Of a DNA stretch of 58,808 bases, positions 37,052 to 46,710 are shown one piece after another (within the stretch, counting starts at the first letter, position 1; every line of letters begins with the position of its first letter). The DNA is from Cyanobium sp. FGCU52 (GTDB lineage Bacteria; Cyanobacteriota; Cyanobacteriia; PCC-6307; Cyanobiaceae). The stretch covers positions 1 to 58,808 of the forward strand of contig JANWUS010000073.1 in assembly GCA_024958715.1 (NCBI GenBank). Direction: 5' to 3'. The notes under the pieces were generated by a model. The model was not told the origin of the DNA. It ran no database searches and worked only from the letters and a program-made list of their open reading frames with translations. Position numbers and translations under genes: made by a program.

Positions 37052-38455
37052 TCAGCTCTCGCCGGTGATCGACAGACCCTCCACCCAGACGTGGGGACAG
37101 AGGCCGCCCGGCGTCACCTTTGCGTCGCCCTCGAACCCCACGATGCCCTGGAGCACCTGGCGGATGTCGCCGGCGACGGTGGCCGCCTCGATCGAGCGGA
37201 GCTCGCCGCCGCTGATCAGCCAGCCATCGAAGGGCAGGGAGAAGGAGCCCTGACTCGCCTTCACCCCCGCATGCAGGGCGGAGAGGGAATCGATCAGCAC
37301 CAGGCCGCGGGGATCGCCATCGCCCGCCAGGTGATCGAGACCGGTGGCTGCGCCCTCGGCAGCCTCGGCGGGGCCGATCTCGAACCAGTCGGGTCCCACC
37401 GACACCTTGGCCCCCAGGCCGGCATGGCCGGTGGGGCTCACGCCGAACGCCCGGGCCGTGGCCTCGGAGTGCAGGAAGTTGCGCAGGGTGCCCCCCTCCA
37501 CCAGCGCCAGCCGCCGGGTGGGGGTGCCTTCGCCATCGAAGGAGGAAGCGCCGATGTTGCCCGGGTGCAGGCCGTTGTCGTGGATCGACAGGAACGGCAC
37601 CGCCACCGGCGTGCCCAGCGAGTCACGCGTGCTCAGGCTGACGCCGTCGAGCACGGCGCGGGCATTGAACATGCTGCTGAAGGCGCCGATCAGATCGAGG
37701 AAGGCCTCGGGCGTGAACACGCAGGTGTAGCGGCCGGTGTCGATCGGGGCGTAGTCGAGATGCGAGATGGTGCGGGCGGCCGCCTCCTCGATGCAGCCGG
37801 CGATGTCCAGGCTCTCCGCGCCATAGGCCAGACGCACCGCGCCGGCACTGCGGGGTTTGCGGCCCGTCTCCTCGGCGCGGGCGTAGAGGTAGAGGCTGGC
37901 TGTGGTGAGGCGCTGCTGGCGACAGGCGCCGTCGCTGTTGAGATACAGCCGCTCGCTGCTCCGTTGCGAAAGACCGTTGTAGGGAACGGTGCCGATGGCC
38001 GGATGGCGGCCCAGGAGATCCTTTTCGGCCTCCTTCAGGGTGTCGAGCAGCTCGAGGATGCCGACCGGCTGGTGCAGGGGTTGATCGAGCGTGGCCAGCG
38101 GGGCTGTGGCCAGGGGGGAGAAGGCCGGGGTGTCCTCCGGATTGCCGAAGGCGCTGGCATCGCGGGCGCCGGCCAGGGCCCGCTCCAGTCCGGAATCGGA
38201 GAGATCGGAGGTGCTGGTGACGCCCACCAGCCCCTGGTCGTTCCACACCCGCACGGTGATGGCGCTGCGCTGGGCCCCCTTCATCTGCTTGGCGTCGCCC
38301 CGGTCCACCTGCACGGAGGTGTCGGTGCTGCAGCCGGCGCCCAGATCCCAGCGCTGGATGCCGCTGGCGGCGGCCAGATCCACCAGACGCTGGCGCAGGG
38401 CCCCGGCGTCGAGGGCGACGGAGAGCTCCGGCGGGTTGGCGGTGCTGCTGGACAT
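37052..38455 (-). CDS. pmbA: TldD/PmbA family protein, PmbA-like
   Basis: 467 aa. TldD and PmbA (TldE) form a heteromeric zinc metallopeptidase in E. coli that matures microcin B17 and degrades the antitoxin CcdA. This subunit has no HExxxH and should be the structural partner. Family blocks include GNPEDTPAFSPL, GHAGLGAKVS and the C-terminal DGWLISGGELRSIEAATVAG. It starts 2 bp after the stop of the tldD gene upstream, so the two are one operon. Confidence 0.9.
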   Translation of the reverse strand: MSSSTANPPELSVALDAGALRQRLVDLAAASGIQRWDLGAGCSTDTSVQVDRGDAKQMKGAQRSAITVRVWNDQGLVGVTSTSDLSDSGLERALAGARDASAFGNPEDTPAFSPLATAPLATLDQPLHQPVGILELLDTLKEAEKDLLGRHPAIGTVPYNGLSQRSSERLYLNSDGACRQQRLTTASLYLYARAEETGRKPRSAGAVRLAYGAESLDIAGCIEEAAARTISHLDYAPIDTGRYTCVFTPEAFLDLIGAFSSMFNARAVLDGVSLSTRDSLGTPVAVPFLSIHDNGLHPGNIGASSFDGEGTPTRRLALVEGGTLRNFLHSEATARAFGVSPTGHAGLGAKVSVGPDWFEIGPAEAAEGAATGLDHLAGDGDPRGLVLIDSLSALHAGVKASQGSFSLPFDGWLISGGELRSIEAATVAGDIRQVLQGIVGFEGDAKVTPGGLCPHVWVEGLSITGES

Positions 38456-38457
38456 GG

Positions 38458-39900
38458 TCAGCGTCCCCCCACGGTGATCGAATCGACCTTGATGTGGGGC
38501 TGGCCCACGGTCACGAAGATGCTGCCGCTCACCGAGCCGCAGAAGCCGGCGGCCAGGTCGAGGTCGTTGGCGCACATCGAGATGCGCGGCATCACCTCCT
38601 TGGCTTCGCCGATCAGGGTGGCTCCCTTCACGGGCTTGGTGAGCTCGCCGTTCTCGATCAGGAAGGCCTCCTCCACGGCGAAGTTGAACTGGCCGGTGGG
38701 GCCGACGCTGCCGCCGCCCATCGACTTGCAGTAGAGACCGCGGTCGACCGAGGCGATCAGATCACCGGGGGTGTGGGGGCCGGCGGCGATGTAGGTGTTG
38801 CGCATGCGGCTTGCGGCGGCGAAGGCATGGCTCTGGCGGCGGCCGCTGCCGGTACGGGCATGGCCGGTGCGGCGCTCGCCGGCCCGGTCGGAGAGGAAAC
38901 GCCTGAGGATGCCGTTCTCGATCAGCACGGTGCGCTGGGGTTCCATGCCCTCGTCGTCCATCGACAGGGAGCCGAAGGCGCCGTCGCTCAGACCCTCATC
39001 GATCGCGGTGACGGCCTCGTGGGCGATCGCTTCGCCCACCCGTTCGGCGAAGGGTGTGGTGCCCCGCTCCACCTGGGTGGTCTCCAGCAGATGGCCGCAG
39101 GCTTCGTGGAAGATCACGCCGCCGAAGCGGTTGGCGAGCACCACCGGGAACTGGCCAGCCTCCACGTAGTCGGCGTAGAGCATGCGGGCGGCGCTCTCGG
39201 TGAGGTCGAGGGCGGCCGCCTCGGCATCCCAGGAGCGCAGATCGTCGGGGCGGTCGGAAGTGCCGTAGCGGCGCCCGAGGCTGGCGCGATGTTCGCCGTC
39301 GGCGGCGAGAACGCTCAGGCCCACCGACTGGTGCAGGCGGATGTCGCGGGCGAAGGTGCCGTCGCTGGCGGCCACCAGGACTTCCTGCCAATCGCGGGCG
39401 TAGGTGGCGCGCCGCGCCTGCAGATGCTTGCCGTGCCGCTGCAGGCGGTCGGTGCCTTCCAGCAGCCGGCTGGTGGACTCCGCCAGGGAGGGGCAGGTCT
39501 GGAGCCAGAGCTGCTTACCGGCGCCGTGATCCCGGAGGTCGGGAAGCCCGGCGAAGCCCCCGTTGCCGCCGGCGGGACGCAGCAGCCCCAGCATGCCGAG
39601 GGCCTGATCGAGGGCGCTGAGCAGGCCGCCGGCGCTGAGGTCGTTCGTGGAGACGAAACCGTCGCGACCGTCGAGGAACACCCGGATGCCGGCACCGGCC
39701 CCGAAGGCCGGACTGACGCTGGTGATCGCTTCCTGCTCGGCCAGAACGCCGATGTGGTCGGTGCGCTCGAGGAACACCTCCACCAGATCGGCGCCGGCGG
39801 CGCTGCCGCCCGCAAGAACAGGTTCAAGAAGGGATCTCCAGGAGGGATCCTGGAGATCGGCCGCCGGGCGGCTGGCCACGGGAGTGGTGGTCAGGGTCAA
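38458..39900 (-). CDS. tldD: TldD-type zinc metallopeptidase
   Basis: 480 aa. The metal site HEACGH (H265, E266, H270) lies in [16 protein letters not shown], and the C-terminal Cys and Gly blocks of the family are present. It is the catalytic partner of the adjacent PmbA-like protein. The start is TTG 39900, 4 bp after the acsF stop, with no strong ribosome-binding site; GTG 39879 is an alternative. The order acsF-tldD-pmbA suggests read-through transcription. Confidence 0.92.
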   Translation of the reverse strand: MTLTTTPVASRPAADLQDPSWRSLLEPVLAGGSAAGADLVEVFLERTDHIGVLAEQEAITSVSPAFGAGAGIRVFLDGRDGFVSTNDLSAGGLLSALDQALGMLGLLRPAGGNGGFAGLPDLRDHGAGKQLWLQTCPSLAESTSRLLEGTDRLQRHGKHLQARRATYARDWQEVLVAASDGTFARDIRLHQSVGLSVLAADGEHRASLGRRYGTSDRPDDLRSWDAEAAALDLTESAARMLYADYVEAGQFPVVLANRFGGVIFHEACGHLLETTQVERGTTPFAERVGEAIAHEAVTAIDEGLSDGAFGSLSMDDEGMEPQRTVLIENGILRRFLSDRAGERRTGHARTGSGRRQSHAFAAASRMRNTYIAAGPHTPGDLIASVDRGLYCKSMGGGSVGPTGQFNFAVEEAFLIENGELTKPVKGATLIGEAKEVMPRISMCANDLDLAAGFCGSVSGSIFVTVGQPHIKVDSITVGGR

Positions 39901-39904
39901 GGGT

Positions 39905-41011
39905 TCAGCGCACCGCGGGTTGGTAGCGGTTGCTGGCGATCGGCGCCATCAGGAACAGCTTGGCCATCTCCAGGGCATTGGCGCCCCAGTAGGGAAGCTT
40001 GCGCAGCGCCTTGATCGGAGCCGGGGCGCTGGAGGCATCGGCCTCGCTGAGGGCCTGGTTGTTGTTCACCAGACGCTCGAGCCGATCCCAGAATTTCGGA
40101 TTCTCCACGTCGAGCACCACGGGGAAGACGCGGGCCGAGGTTTCATTGGTTTTGGCGATCACGTACTTATCGTATTCGCGCGCGTCGAGGGCGAGGGCCT
40201 CATAGAACTCCTTGCGGGCCACGTCGCGCACGTACATGGTGGCGAACACGGCCAGCAGGAAGAAGCGGCACCAGAGCTTGGCGGTGAAGCCGGTGACGGT
40301 GGAAGGCACGGCCTTCATCAGGGCGTCGAAGAAGTCGCCGTGGCGGTTCTCGTCCTGGCACCAGTTCTCGAAGAAGTTGAAGATCGGGAAGATCTTGCTG
40401 TCGGGATTCTTCTCGAGATGGCGGTAGATGGCGATGTAGCGCCAGTAGCCGATCTTCTCCGAGAGGTAGGTGGCATAGAAGATGTAGGCCGGCTTGAAGT
40501 AGGTGTAGGCCTTGTTGGCGGTGAGGAAGCCCAGATCCAGCTGCAGGCCGAAATCGCTCATCGCCTTGTTCAGAAAGCCCGCGTGGCGGGCCTCATCGCG
40601 GGCCATGTGGGCGAAGCACTCCGCCAGCAGGGGGTTCTTCTCCTTGATCCGGCGGCTGAGCTCCTTGTAGAGCAGGAAGCCGGAGAACTCCGAGGTGCAG
40701 CTCTGCTCGAGGAATTCCACAAACACCTTGCGGGTTTCGGGATCGAGCTTGTCGGCCGCGCCTTCAAACTCCTCGTTGCGAACGAAGTGGTGGCGGTTGT
40801 AATCCTTGCGGAACTCCTCGCAGATGGCTTCCAGCTCCGCCTCGTTCGGGCGGAGGTCCATCGCCGCCATGGCGTCGAAGTCGGTGGTGTAGAAGCGCGG
40901 CGTGAGGATCGTGTCCTTCACCGGTTCCTTGATGGCCGGGGCCTCAGGGGTGCCGATCGGCTGAACCGGAGCGGAGGCAGTGGCAGCGGCTGTGGCGGCG
41001 GGAGGCACCAT
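39905..41011 (-). CDS. acsF: Mg-protoporphyrin IX monomethyl ester (oxidative) cyclase
   Basis: Oxygen-dependent enzyme forming the fifth ring of chlorophyll. 368 aa with a diiron-carboxylate site: E108 in [10 protein letters not shown]140-x-x-H143 in RDEARHAGF, and E221-x-x-H224 in QDENRHGDF. The first 35 residues are a Pro/Ala leader not part of the core fold. Full length. It shows the organism is an oxygenic phototroph making chlorophyll aerobically. Confidence 0.97.
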   Translation of the reverse strand: MVPPAATAAATASAPVQPIGTPEAPAIKEPVKDTILTPRFYTTDFDAMAAMDLRPNEAELEAICEEFRKDYNRHHFVRNEEFEGAADKLDPETRKVFVEFLEQSCTSEFSGFLLYKELSRRIKEKNPLLAECFAHMARDEARHAGFLNKAMSDFGLQLDLGFLTANKAYTYFKPAYIFYATYLSEKIGYWRYIAIYRHLEKNPDSKIFPIFNFFENWCQDENRHGDFFDALMKAVPSTVTGFTAKLWCRFFLLAVFATMYVRDVARKEFYEALALDAREYDKYVIAKTNETSARVFPVVLDVENPKFWDRLERLVNNNQALSEADASSAPAPIKALRKLPYWGANALEMAKLFLMAPIASNRYQPAVR

Positions 41012-41089
41012 CGTGCGGCAACGGACGCAATCCGGCCATCGTAGGGGTCACGGGCCCGAGGCCGGGCGGGATGTGAAGCGGCCGCAGCC

Positions 41090-41518
41090 TCAGTTGGGCC
41101 CGAGCCATTTCTGACCGTTGAGGCGCTGCACCAGCCTCGACACGATCAGCGCCAGGGTCATCTTGCGCTCATCGATCAGGAACGACTCCAGCAGGGTCGG
41201 TTCGGCCCCGGCTTCGGCGACCGCGATCGTCTTGGCGCTGCCGATGTCGGGCTCGGTGAAACAGAGCCAGAACCGGCGCTCGCCCGGCAGGGTTCCCTTC
41301 ACCATCCAGCAGTCGCTGCCCACCACGGGCATCGCACCCTGTTCGAACACAAGCGCCGGGGCGGGGCCGCCGTAGGCCTCGATCTCGCGGCAGAGGGCGG
41401 GGAGCAGCAGATCGGGCACGAAGGTGGCGAACGGCTGATCTTCCGGGGCGGGGGGCTTGGCCTTGGCGGGGGCTGCAGCCCCGGACGCCGGGGTGGGGAC
41501 GGAGGCGCTGTCGGTCAC
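41090..41518 (-). CDS. DUF2996 family protein
   Basis: 142 aa, GTG start at 41518 (the nearby ATG 41535 is out of frame). An Ala/Pro-rich start is followed by the conserved cyanobacterial domain: LLPALCREIEAYG, GSDCWMVKGTLPGERRFWLC, LLESFLIDERKMTLALIVSR and the terminal RLNGQKWLG. Function unknown. Same strand as acsF, which lies 78 bp downstream. Confidence 0.82.
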   Translation of the reverse strand: MTDSASVPTPASGAAAPAKAKPPAPEDQPFATFVPDLLLPALCREIEAYGGPAPALVFEQGAMPVVGSDCWMVKGTLPGERRFWLCFTEPDIGSAKTIAVAEAGAEPTLLESFLIDERKMTLALIVSRLVQRLNGQKWLGPN

Positions 41519-41567
41519 CGGATCGGTTCGCTCATGGCAGGGCGGAACTCTAAGCAGGTACGCCGGT

Positions 41568-42197
41568 TCACCAGTCGTCCTGCGCGCTTGCGCCCCAGTC
41601 CTCGTCGGCCGCCACCGCCAACGGTTCCGGAGTCCTCCGCTGCTGCGCTGCCTGCCGTGCGGATTCCGCCGGTGCCATGCCGACCCCTTCGCCCCGGCGC
41701 AGCACCCGGAACGGCACCGCCACCGTGGGGGCGGGCTCGCCAGGGGCCCTGGACGGACCCGCCCCCCAGGCCGGGGGCACCTCCACCGCCTGCGGGCGCC
41801 GGTCCCGCCTCGGCGGGGCCTGGGCCGCTTCCCGGCTGGGGAACTCGTCCCACACCTCGCCACTCCAGGCTGGTTCGGCGGCGGTGGATCCCTGCCGCCG
41901 GCGGACGCGCCGTCGCAGGCCCCCACCGGCTTCCCCGATCGCCAGGGCGGCGGCCCCGCCGCTGAGGGCGGCACCGGTGCCCGCCGCCGCCGCGATCCAG
42001 GCCCCGATCGGCAGGGACGGGCTGCTCCAGGTGAGCAGACGCAGGCTCACGGCGGGCCGCGGGTTCAGCGCTCCCACCAGCACCGCGGCCAGCAGGGGCG
42101 AGAGCAGGGGCAGCAGCAGCAGGCGGCGCAGGGGCAAGGGCGGTTGGGGAGGGAGGGTCCTCAGGGCGAGGATGACGGCGCCACGGGGCCGTGCCAA
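41568..42197 (-). CDS. Conserved membrane protein with acidic DDW C-terminus
   Basis: 209 aa. Two transmembrane helices near the N-terminus (about 24-45 and 57-85) are followed by a basic cytoplasmic stretch ([11 protein letters not shown]) and a disordered Pro/Arg region. It ends in [13 protein letters not shown], a patterned tail likely to be a docking motif. The start is uncertain: TTG 42197 lies 37 bp inside ubiX and has no obvious ribosome-binding site, but no later start precedes the first helix. Last gene of the rnb-ubiX unit. Confidence 0.55.
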   Translation of the reverse strand: MARPRGAVILALRTLPPQPPLPLRRLLLLPLLSPLLAAVLVGALNPRPAVSLRLLTWSSPSLPIGAWIAAAAGTGAALSGGAAALAIGEAGGGLRRRVRRRQGSTAAEPAWSGEVWDEFPSREAAQAPPRRDRRPQAVEVPPAWGAGPSRAPGEPAPTVAVPFRVLRRGEGVGMAPAESARQAAQQRRTPEPLAVAADEDWGASAQDDW

Positions 42198-42784
42198 CGG
42201 CGCAGGGAGCCGAGCTCCAGGCCGAGGGCATCGAAGACCCGGATCACCAGGAAATCCACCATCTCCTCAATCGTGGTGGGGCGGTGGTACCAGGCCGGCA
42301 CCGGCGGCGCGATCCGCGCCCCCGCCTCCGCCAGGGCGGTGAGGTTGCGCAGGTGCACCAGGTTCCAGGGCAGCTCCCGCGGCGCGATCACCAGCGGCCT
42401 GCCCTCCTTGAGGTGAACATCGGCCGCCCGCTCGATCAGGTCGAGGGCCACCCCCGATGCGATTCGGCCCACCGTGCCCATGCTGGCCGGCAGGATCACC
42501 ATCCCCCGCGTGCGGAAGCTGCCGCTGGCGATGCCGGCCGCCTGGTCGTTCCAGCGGTGGCAGCGCAGCCGTCCGCCCTGACAGCCGGTGCGTTCCCGCC
42601 AGAACCGTTCCTGGGCGTCGGGTTCGGAGGGCACCCGCAGGCCGAGCTCCGCCTGCCACACGCCGATCGCCCCGCGGCTGGTGACCATCTCCACGGGCAG
42701 ATCGGCTTCCAGCAGCAGCGCCACCGCCCGCTCGGCCAGGGGCTGGGCGGACGCGCCGGAGACCGCCAGCACCACCGGATCCAT
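42161..42784 (-). CDS. ubiX: Flavin prenyltransferase (UbiX family)
   Basis: 207 aa. Makes prenylated FMN, the cofactor of UbiD-type decarboxylases used in quinone synthesis. The N-terminal FMN-binding start is [17 protein letters not shown], and the family blocks [33 protein letters not shown] and [14 protein letters not shown] are present. It starts 3 bp after the stop of the RNase II-like gene and is followed by an overlapping membrane protein gene. Confidence 0.92.
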   Translation of the reverse strand: MDPVVLAVSGASAQPLAERAVALLLEADLPVEMVTSRGAIGVWQAELGLRVPSEPDAQERFWRERTGCQGGRLRCHRWNDQAAGIASGSFRTRGMVILPASMGTVGRIASGVALDLIERAADVHLKEGRPLVIAPRELPWNLVHLRNLTALAEAGARIAPPVPAWYHRPTTIEEMVDFLVIRVFDALGLELGSLRRWHGPVAPSSSP

Positions 42785-42787
42785 GGC

Positions 42788-45085
42788 TCAGTCCTCGCCG
42801 TCGTCGTCGAAGGCGCCGCCGGCATCCTGGCTGTCCTCGTCGTCGTGCTCCTCCTCCATCTCCGGCAGGTCGGGCTGGATCACCGCCAGATCGATCTGGT
42901 GACGGAGGGCATCCACCTTCTGGATCTCCACCTCCACCGCATCGCCCACCATGTAGGTGCGGCGGTACTTGCGCCCCACCAGCCGGTTCTGGCGGCTGCG
43001 GTACTCGTACCAGTCGTCCTTGAGGGAGCTCACGTGCACCAGCCCCTCCACCATCGAAGGGGGAACCTCCACGAAGAAGCCGTAGCTCTGCACGCCGCTG
43101 ATCACGCCGGGCAGGGTCTGGCCCACGAGCGGTTCGGCGTGGCGGGCCTGGGCCATCGCCAGGGTGTCGTCCTGCACCTCCTGCAGGAAACGGGTGCGGC
43201 CGTTGAGCCGCTGGGCCAGTCCCCGGGCCCGGGTCTGCTCGAACGGCGCCAGCACGGCCGGGGCGAACAGCGGCCAGTCCACGGCCCCGTGGCAGCTGTC
43301 GGAGGCCAGATCGACGCTGGTCTTGTGGCGCACGCTTGGCCGGTCCTTGCCTTCGGTGAGCAGGGTCACCAGCAGCTGCTGGTTCCAGAGGTCGGCGTAG
43401 TGGAGGTTGGGGCAGCACCAGGGGGCGAAGGCCTCGGGCTCACCGGCCAGGGCGTGCTCCCCGGGTTCGTCCGCCAGCTGGACGGGGCCCAGGCTGCCGC
43501 GCAGCTGCTGCTGCAGGGCGCGGCTCCGGTCGGTGGCGGCGAAGGCGGCCGCAAGCTCGGCGGCGCTGGCGTTGCCCTCGGGGCTCAGCTCCAGGGGGAT
43601 CTCAAGGGCCAGGGCCGCCTTGGCTGCCTCATTGATCTCCGCTGGATCGGCGGCGCTGTTGCGGGCGAACAGGGCCGGCAGGCCGAGGGCGGCCAGGTGG
43701 CGTCCCAGGGCCCGATGAGCCACCAGCACCGCCTCCCGCAGCAGCCCCACCGGATCCGCCGCCGGCAGTTCCACCAGCCAGCCCCGCAGGGCGGCGTCCG
43801 GCGAGGGGACCCGCAGGTCGCCGAGGCGCTCCAGGGCAGGCATCGGCAGGTCGAGGTCGATCGAGCCGGCGGCCAGGCGGCGCTGCCGCAGCAGGCTGGC
43901 CAGGGCCACCAGCTGCTCCAGCAGCGGGAGGTGATCCTTCAGCGGCTTGAGGGCGGCGGGCACGGTGCGGGCCTTCGGCTTGCGCTCGCCCAGGGCCGTG
44001 AGGGCGGCGGCGTCCACGGCGGCCGTGGGCCGGATCCTGCTGAGGGCGAAGCGGTAATGCTCCAGCTCTCCGGCCGCGTTCAGCTCAAGGGCCACCGACA
44101 CGGCCTCCTGCTCCTCACCCACCCGGAACTGGGAGGCCTTCGCCAGTGCAGGGGTGAGCAGGGGCAGCCAGCGGTTCCCGAGGCAGAGGGCCTCGGCCTG
44201 ATCGCGCATCCAGCTGTCGAGGCTGGTGCCGGCGCCCACCCGTTCGGCCACGGCGGGGGCGTGCAGCCAAAGGCGCCAGCCCCCTTCGCGTTCCTCCAGG
44301 GAGAGGGCGGGCAGACCCGGCGCTTCGGCAGCGTTCCAGCCGGTGGGGAGCAGGCTCACCAGGGCCGTGAGGTCCTGGCGCTCGCTGGCGGGAGAGCGCA
44401 GGGTGGCCCGGGGAGCGGCGGAGCGCTCATGGAGGTGATGCTTGGTGAGCAGAAGGTCAAGGTCGGCCTCCTCACCGCCGGAGACCGGCAGGCTGCGGGC
44501 GACGTGGCCCTGGGCCGGGAACTGGCCCACGGGGAAGCGGTCGATGCGCACGTCCACCACCGCCGGCTCGGCTGGCTCGAGGTGGGAGGCGTCACCGTCG
44601 GGAAGATCGATGGCGGTGAGCAGCCTGTCGTCGAGGGGCACGGCCACGAGCCGGCTCTCCTGGCGCTCCACCTGGGCCAGCAGGCTTGTGGTGTTGCGTT
44701 CAAGCACGCACTGAACGCCGCCCTCCGGTGAGCGGCGCCGGCCACCCTCGCGGGTGACGCGCACCAGCACACGGTCGCCGTTCCAGGCATGGTTCAGCTG
44801 ATGATCGCGGATGTAGATGTCCTCGCCGCCGTCTTCGCGCAGGGCGAAGCAGAAGCCCTTGCTGGAGCAGCGCAGGCGGGCGGTCACCAGTTCCGGCACC
44901 TCACGCCGCAGCAGACCGTCGGGCGTCTCCTGCAGGAGATCCAGGCGGATCAGGGCGTCGATGCCGATCCGCAGCTGCTGCTTCTCCTGCTCCTCCGCCA
45001 GGCCGAGGGCCTTCTCCAGCTTCACCAGGGGCAGGGTTTCGCTGGTGGACAGCTGGTCGAGCAGGTCGGCGACCGTGAACTTCAT
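42788..45085 (-). CDS. RNase II/R-family (RNB-S1) protein, catalytic residues apparently lost
   Basis: 765 aa. Order: N-terminal winged-helix/cold-shock part (RCSSKGFCFALREDGGEDIY, NGDRVLVRVTREG), an RNB-like core, then a C-terminal S1 domain (GVISGVQSYGFFVEVP, EGLVHVSSL) and an acidic tail. The RNB core lacks the DxxxxxDxDD acidic cluster: before GGWRLWLHAPAV I see only NAAEAPGLPALSLEE. HIADV is HAPAV and the SPIRRYxDL motif is CPNLHYADL. It resembles the cyanobacterial Zam group. An RNA-binding rather than hydrolytic role is likely. First gene of a unit with ubiX. Confidence 0.8.
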   Translation of the reverse strand: MKFTVADLLDQLSTSETLPLVKLEKALGLAEEQEKQQLRIGIDALIRLDLLQETPDGLLRREVPELVTARLRCSSKGFCFALREDGGEDIYIRDHQLNHAWNGDRVLVRVTREGGRRRSPEGGVQCVLERNTTSLLAQVERQESRLVAVPLDDRLLTAIDLPDGDASHLEPAEPAVVDVRIDRFPVGQFPAQGHVARSLPVSGGEEADLDLLLTKHHLHERSAAPRATLRSPASERQDLTALVSLLPTGWNAAEAPGLPALSLEEREGGWRLWLHAPAVAERVGAGTSLDSWMRDQAEALCLGNRWLPLLTPALAKASQFRVGEEQEAVSVALELNAAGELEHYRFALSRIRPTAAVDAAALTALGERKPKARTVPAALKPLKDHLPLLEQLVALASLLRQRRLAAGSIDLDLPMPALERLGDLRVPSPDAALRGWLVELPAADPVGLLREAVLVAHRALGRHLAALGLPALFARNSAADPAEINEAAKAALALEIPLELSPEGNASAAELAAAFAATDRSRALQQQLRGSLGPVQLADEPGEHALAGEPEAFAPWCCPNLHYADLWNQQLLVTLLTEGKDRPSVRHKTSVDLASDSCHGAVDWPLFAPAVLAPFEQTRARGLAQRLNGRTRFLQEVQDDTLAMAQARHAEPLVGQTLPGVISGVQSYGFFVEVPPSMVEGLVHVSSLKDDWYEYRSRQNRLVGRKYRRTYMVGDAVEVEIQKVDALRHQIDLAVIQPDLPEMEEEHDDEDSQDAGGAFDDDGED

Positions 45086-45313
45086 CGGCGGGACGGGACG
45101 GGGGATGGGTGGTGGCGGCACCACCGGGCCAGCTCCTCAGGGACGGAGTGGCGAAGCGACAGCCTGGTGGACCGTGGGGTGGACCGACGGGCGGTCCGGA
45201 GACGGGAGGCACCGGGTGGCCGGACATCGCGGAACAGTGGGAAACCGCGCTGGGCGACCGGGTAGGGCCCGCGGTGGGCGACCGCCGGCCTGAGGAGTGG
45301 TGTTGGGGTGACT
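45086..45313. other. Intergenic region upstream of the RNase II-like gene
   Basis: 228 bp, very GC-rich, with imperfect repeats of GGTGGACCG and GGGCGACCG on the plus strand. No gene seen. It separates the GDT1 operon's 3' end from the RNase II-like gene and should carry the latter's promoter. Confidence 0.4.
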
Positions 45314-45661
45314 CTAGGGAGCGGTGGGAGCCTCCTTCTCCTCCTCGCCCGCAGGGGCCCCCTCGACCCTGGCTTCCGCCAGTTCCTGCCCCTCGCGCGA
45401 GCGCAGGATCAGCCGGGCTCCGATGATCAGGAATCCCACGGAGGCCGCCAGCTGGAGGGCATCGGTGGGGATCACGCTCGAGAGGGAGCCCCCGGCGGCC
45501 GCCCCCACCAGGCTCGCGAGCACCAGGGCCACCGCACTGCCGGCGAAGACCGCGCCCGGTCGGGTGGAGGTGCCGCTGATGCTCACGATCGCGAGCTGGG
45601 TCTTGTCGCCCAGTTCCGCCAGGAACACCGTGGCGAAGGTGGAGGCCAGCAGGGCGAGCAT
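45314..45661 (-). CDS. Half-size GDT1/UPF0016 cation transporter, copy 2
   Basis: 115 aa, three transmembrane helices and an acidic C-terminal tail. The family signature AELGDKTQLA lies at about 15-24. Full-length GDT1/TMEM165 proteins have two such motifs in six helices; here each half is a separate gene and the other half lies just upstream (45692). They presumably pair. Cyanobacterial and plastid relatives export Mn2+ from the cytoplasm into the thylakoid lumen or periplasm. Confidence 0.88.
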   Translation of the reverse strand: MLALLASTFATVFLAELGDKTQLAIVSISGTSTRPGAVFAGSAVALVLASLVGAAAGGSLSSVIPTDALQLAASVGFLIIGARLILRSREGQELAEARVEGAPAGEEEKEAPTAP

Positions 45662-45691
45662 CGGTGCGTAAGGAGGGGGAAGCAGGGGGCG

Positions 45692-46078
45692 TCAGACGCC
45701 GGCGGGAAGGGGGGCCAGGTGCACCACGGCCTGGCGGCCGAGCCACAGGCCGAGGGCCACCATCAGCACCCCGGCGGCGCGCTCCAGCTGGCGGGGTTCC
45801 ATCACGGTGGACAGCCAGCGGCCCAGCACCACCCCCACCAGGCTGGAGCTGATCAGGGCCAGGGAGGCACCGAAGAACACCACCACCGGCCGTCCCGATT
45901 CGGCCGAGAGCAGCAGGGCGGCGAGCTGGGTCTTGTCGCCCAGTTCCGCCAGGAACACCGTGGTGGCGGTGGAGAGGAACACCGCCCCCCAGCTGCCGGC
46001 GCGGCCGACCTCCTGAGCGCCGGCCGGTGCGTCGGCGGTTGCGTCGGCGTGGGTGTCGTTCTGGGGCGACTGACTCAT
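45692..46078 (-). CDS. Half-size GDT1/UPF0016 cation transporter, copy 1
   Basis: 128 aa. A polar 28-residue start is followed by three transmembrane helices with AELGDKTQLAALLLSAESG in the first. It is the partner of the half-protein at 45314, 30 bp downstream. Its ATG overlaps the stop of the YkgJ gene (ATGA). A role in Mn2+ (possibly Ca2+) export is by family. Confidence 0.88.
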   Translation of the reverse strand: MSQSPQNDTHADATADAPAGAQEVGRAGSWGAVFLSTATTVFLAELGDKTQLAALLLSAESGRPVVVFFGASLALISSSLVGVVLGRWLSTVMEPRQLERAAGVLMVALGLWLGRQAVVHLAPLPAGV

Positions 46079-46425
46079 GGCTGGCGGCGAACCGCGCGAC
46101 GGAAGCGCCGCATCACCCTGCCACGCCCTCCGTCCTCAGCGCGGATCTGCTGGGTGCAGCAGGCGATCGCCAGGGCATCGGCATCGTCGCCTTCAGCCCC
46201 GAACAGCCGCATCAGGTTCTCCACCCGGCAGAAGTCGGGGCGCTGCTCATAGATGCGGCAGCGACGGCCGCCGGTGTCGAAGTGCACGCACCAGCCGTCG
46301 GGGCCCACCATCGAGAGATAGAGGAGGCGCTGCTCCTCGCTGAGGACCTCCAGCGCTTCGCCGCGCAGGGCGGGATCGAGGCGGCAGCAGGCCCCGCAGC
46401 CGCTGATGCATCGCCAGTGCTTCAT
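46075..46425 (-). CDS. YkgJ family cysteine-cluster protein
   Basis: 116 aa from ATG 46425. Cysteines C6, C10, C13 and C14 (CISGCGACC) and later C-x-[18 protein letters not shown] and ACC form the cysteine cluster of this family, thought to bind zinc or an iron-sulfur centre. Biochemical role unknown. It is the first gene of an operon with the two GDT1 halves and is divergent from psb30. Confidence 0.85.
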
Positions 46426-46556
46426 CCCTCCATTCAGACACAGGAACAGCCGGGACAGCTGTGACAAGCCGTCACAACGGCGCCCGCCCGGCACCTGCGC
46501 CGGTGCGGCGGGCACCTAAGGTCGCTCCTGCTTCCCCTCGCGAGAGCCACCGAACC

Positions 46557-46664
46557 ATGGGCATCGACTTCCATCTGATCGCCAACTTCGGAGCCCTGGC
46601 CCTGATCACCCTGGCCGGCCCGGCCGTGATCTTCATCCTCTTCTACCGCCGCGGCGCCCTCTGA
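46557..46664 (+). CDS. psb30: Photosystem II protein Psb30 (Ycf12)
   Basis: A 35-aa single-helix subunit of the photosystem II core. The sequence [20 protein letters not shown] followed by [12 protein letters not shown] is characteristic. The ATG is 46557. A CCTAAGGTCG element at 46515-46524 is a candidate -10. It is transcribed away from the YkgJ-GDT1 operon across a 131-bp shared upstream region. Confidence 0.95.
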
Positions 46665-46710
46665 GCGCAGGCTCCGCCCAGGCACCACAGCAGCTCTGGC
46701 GGTTTCGACC

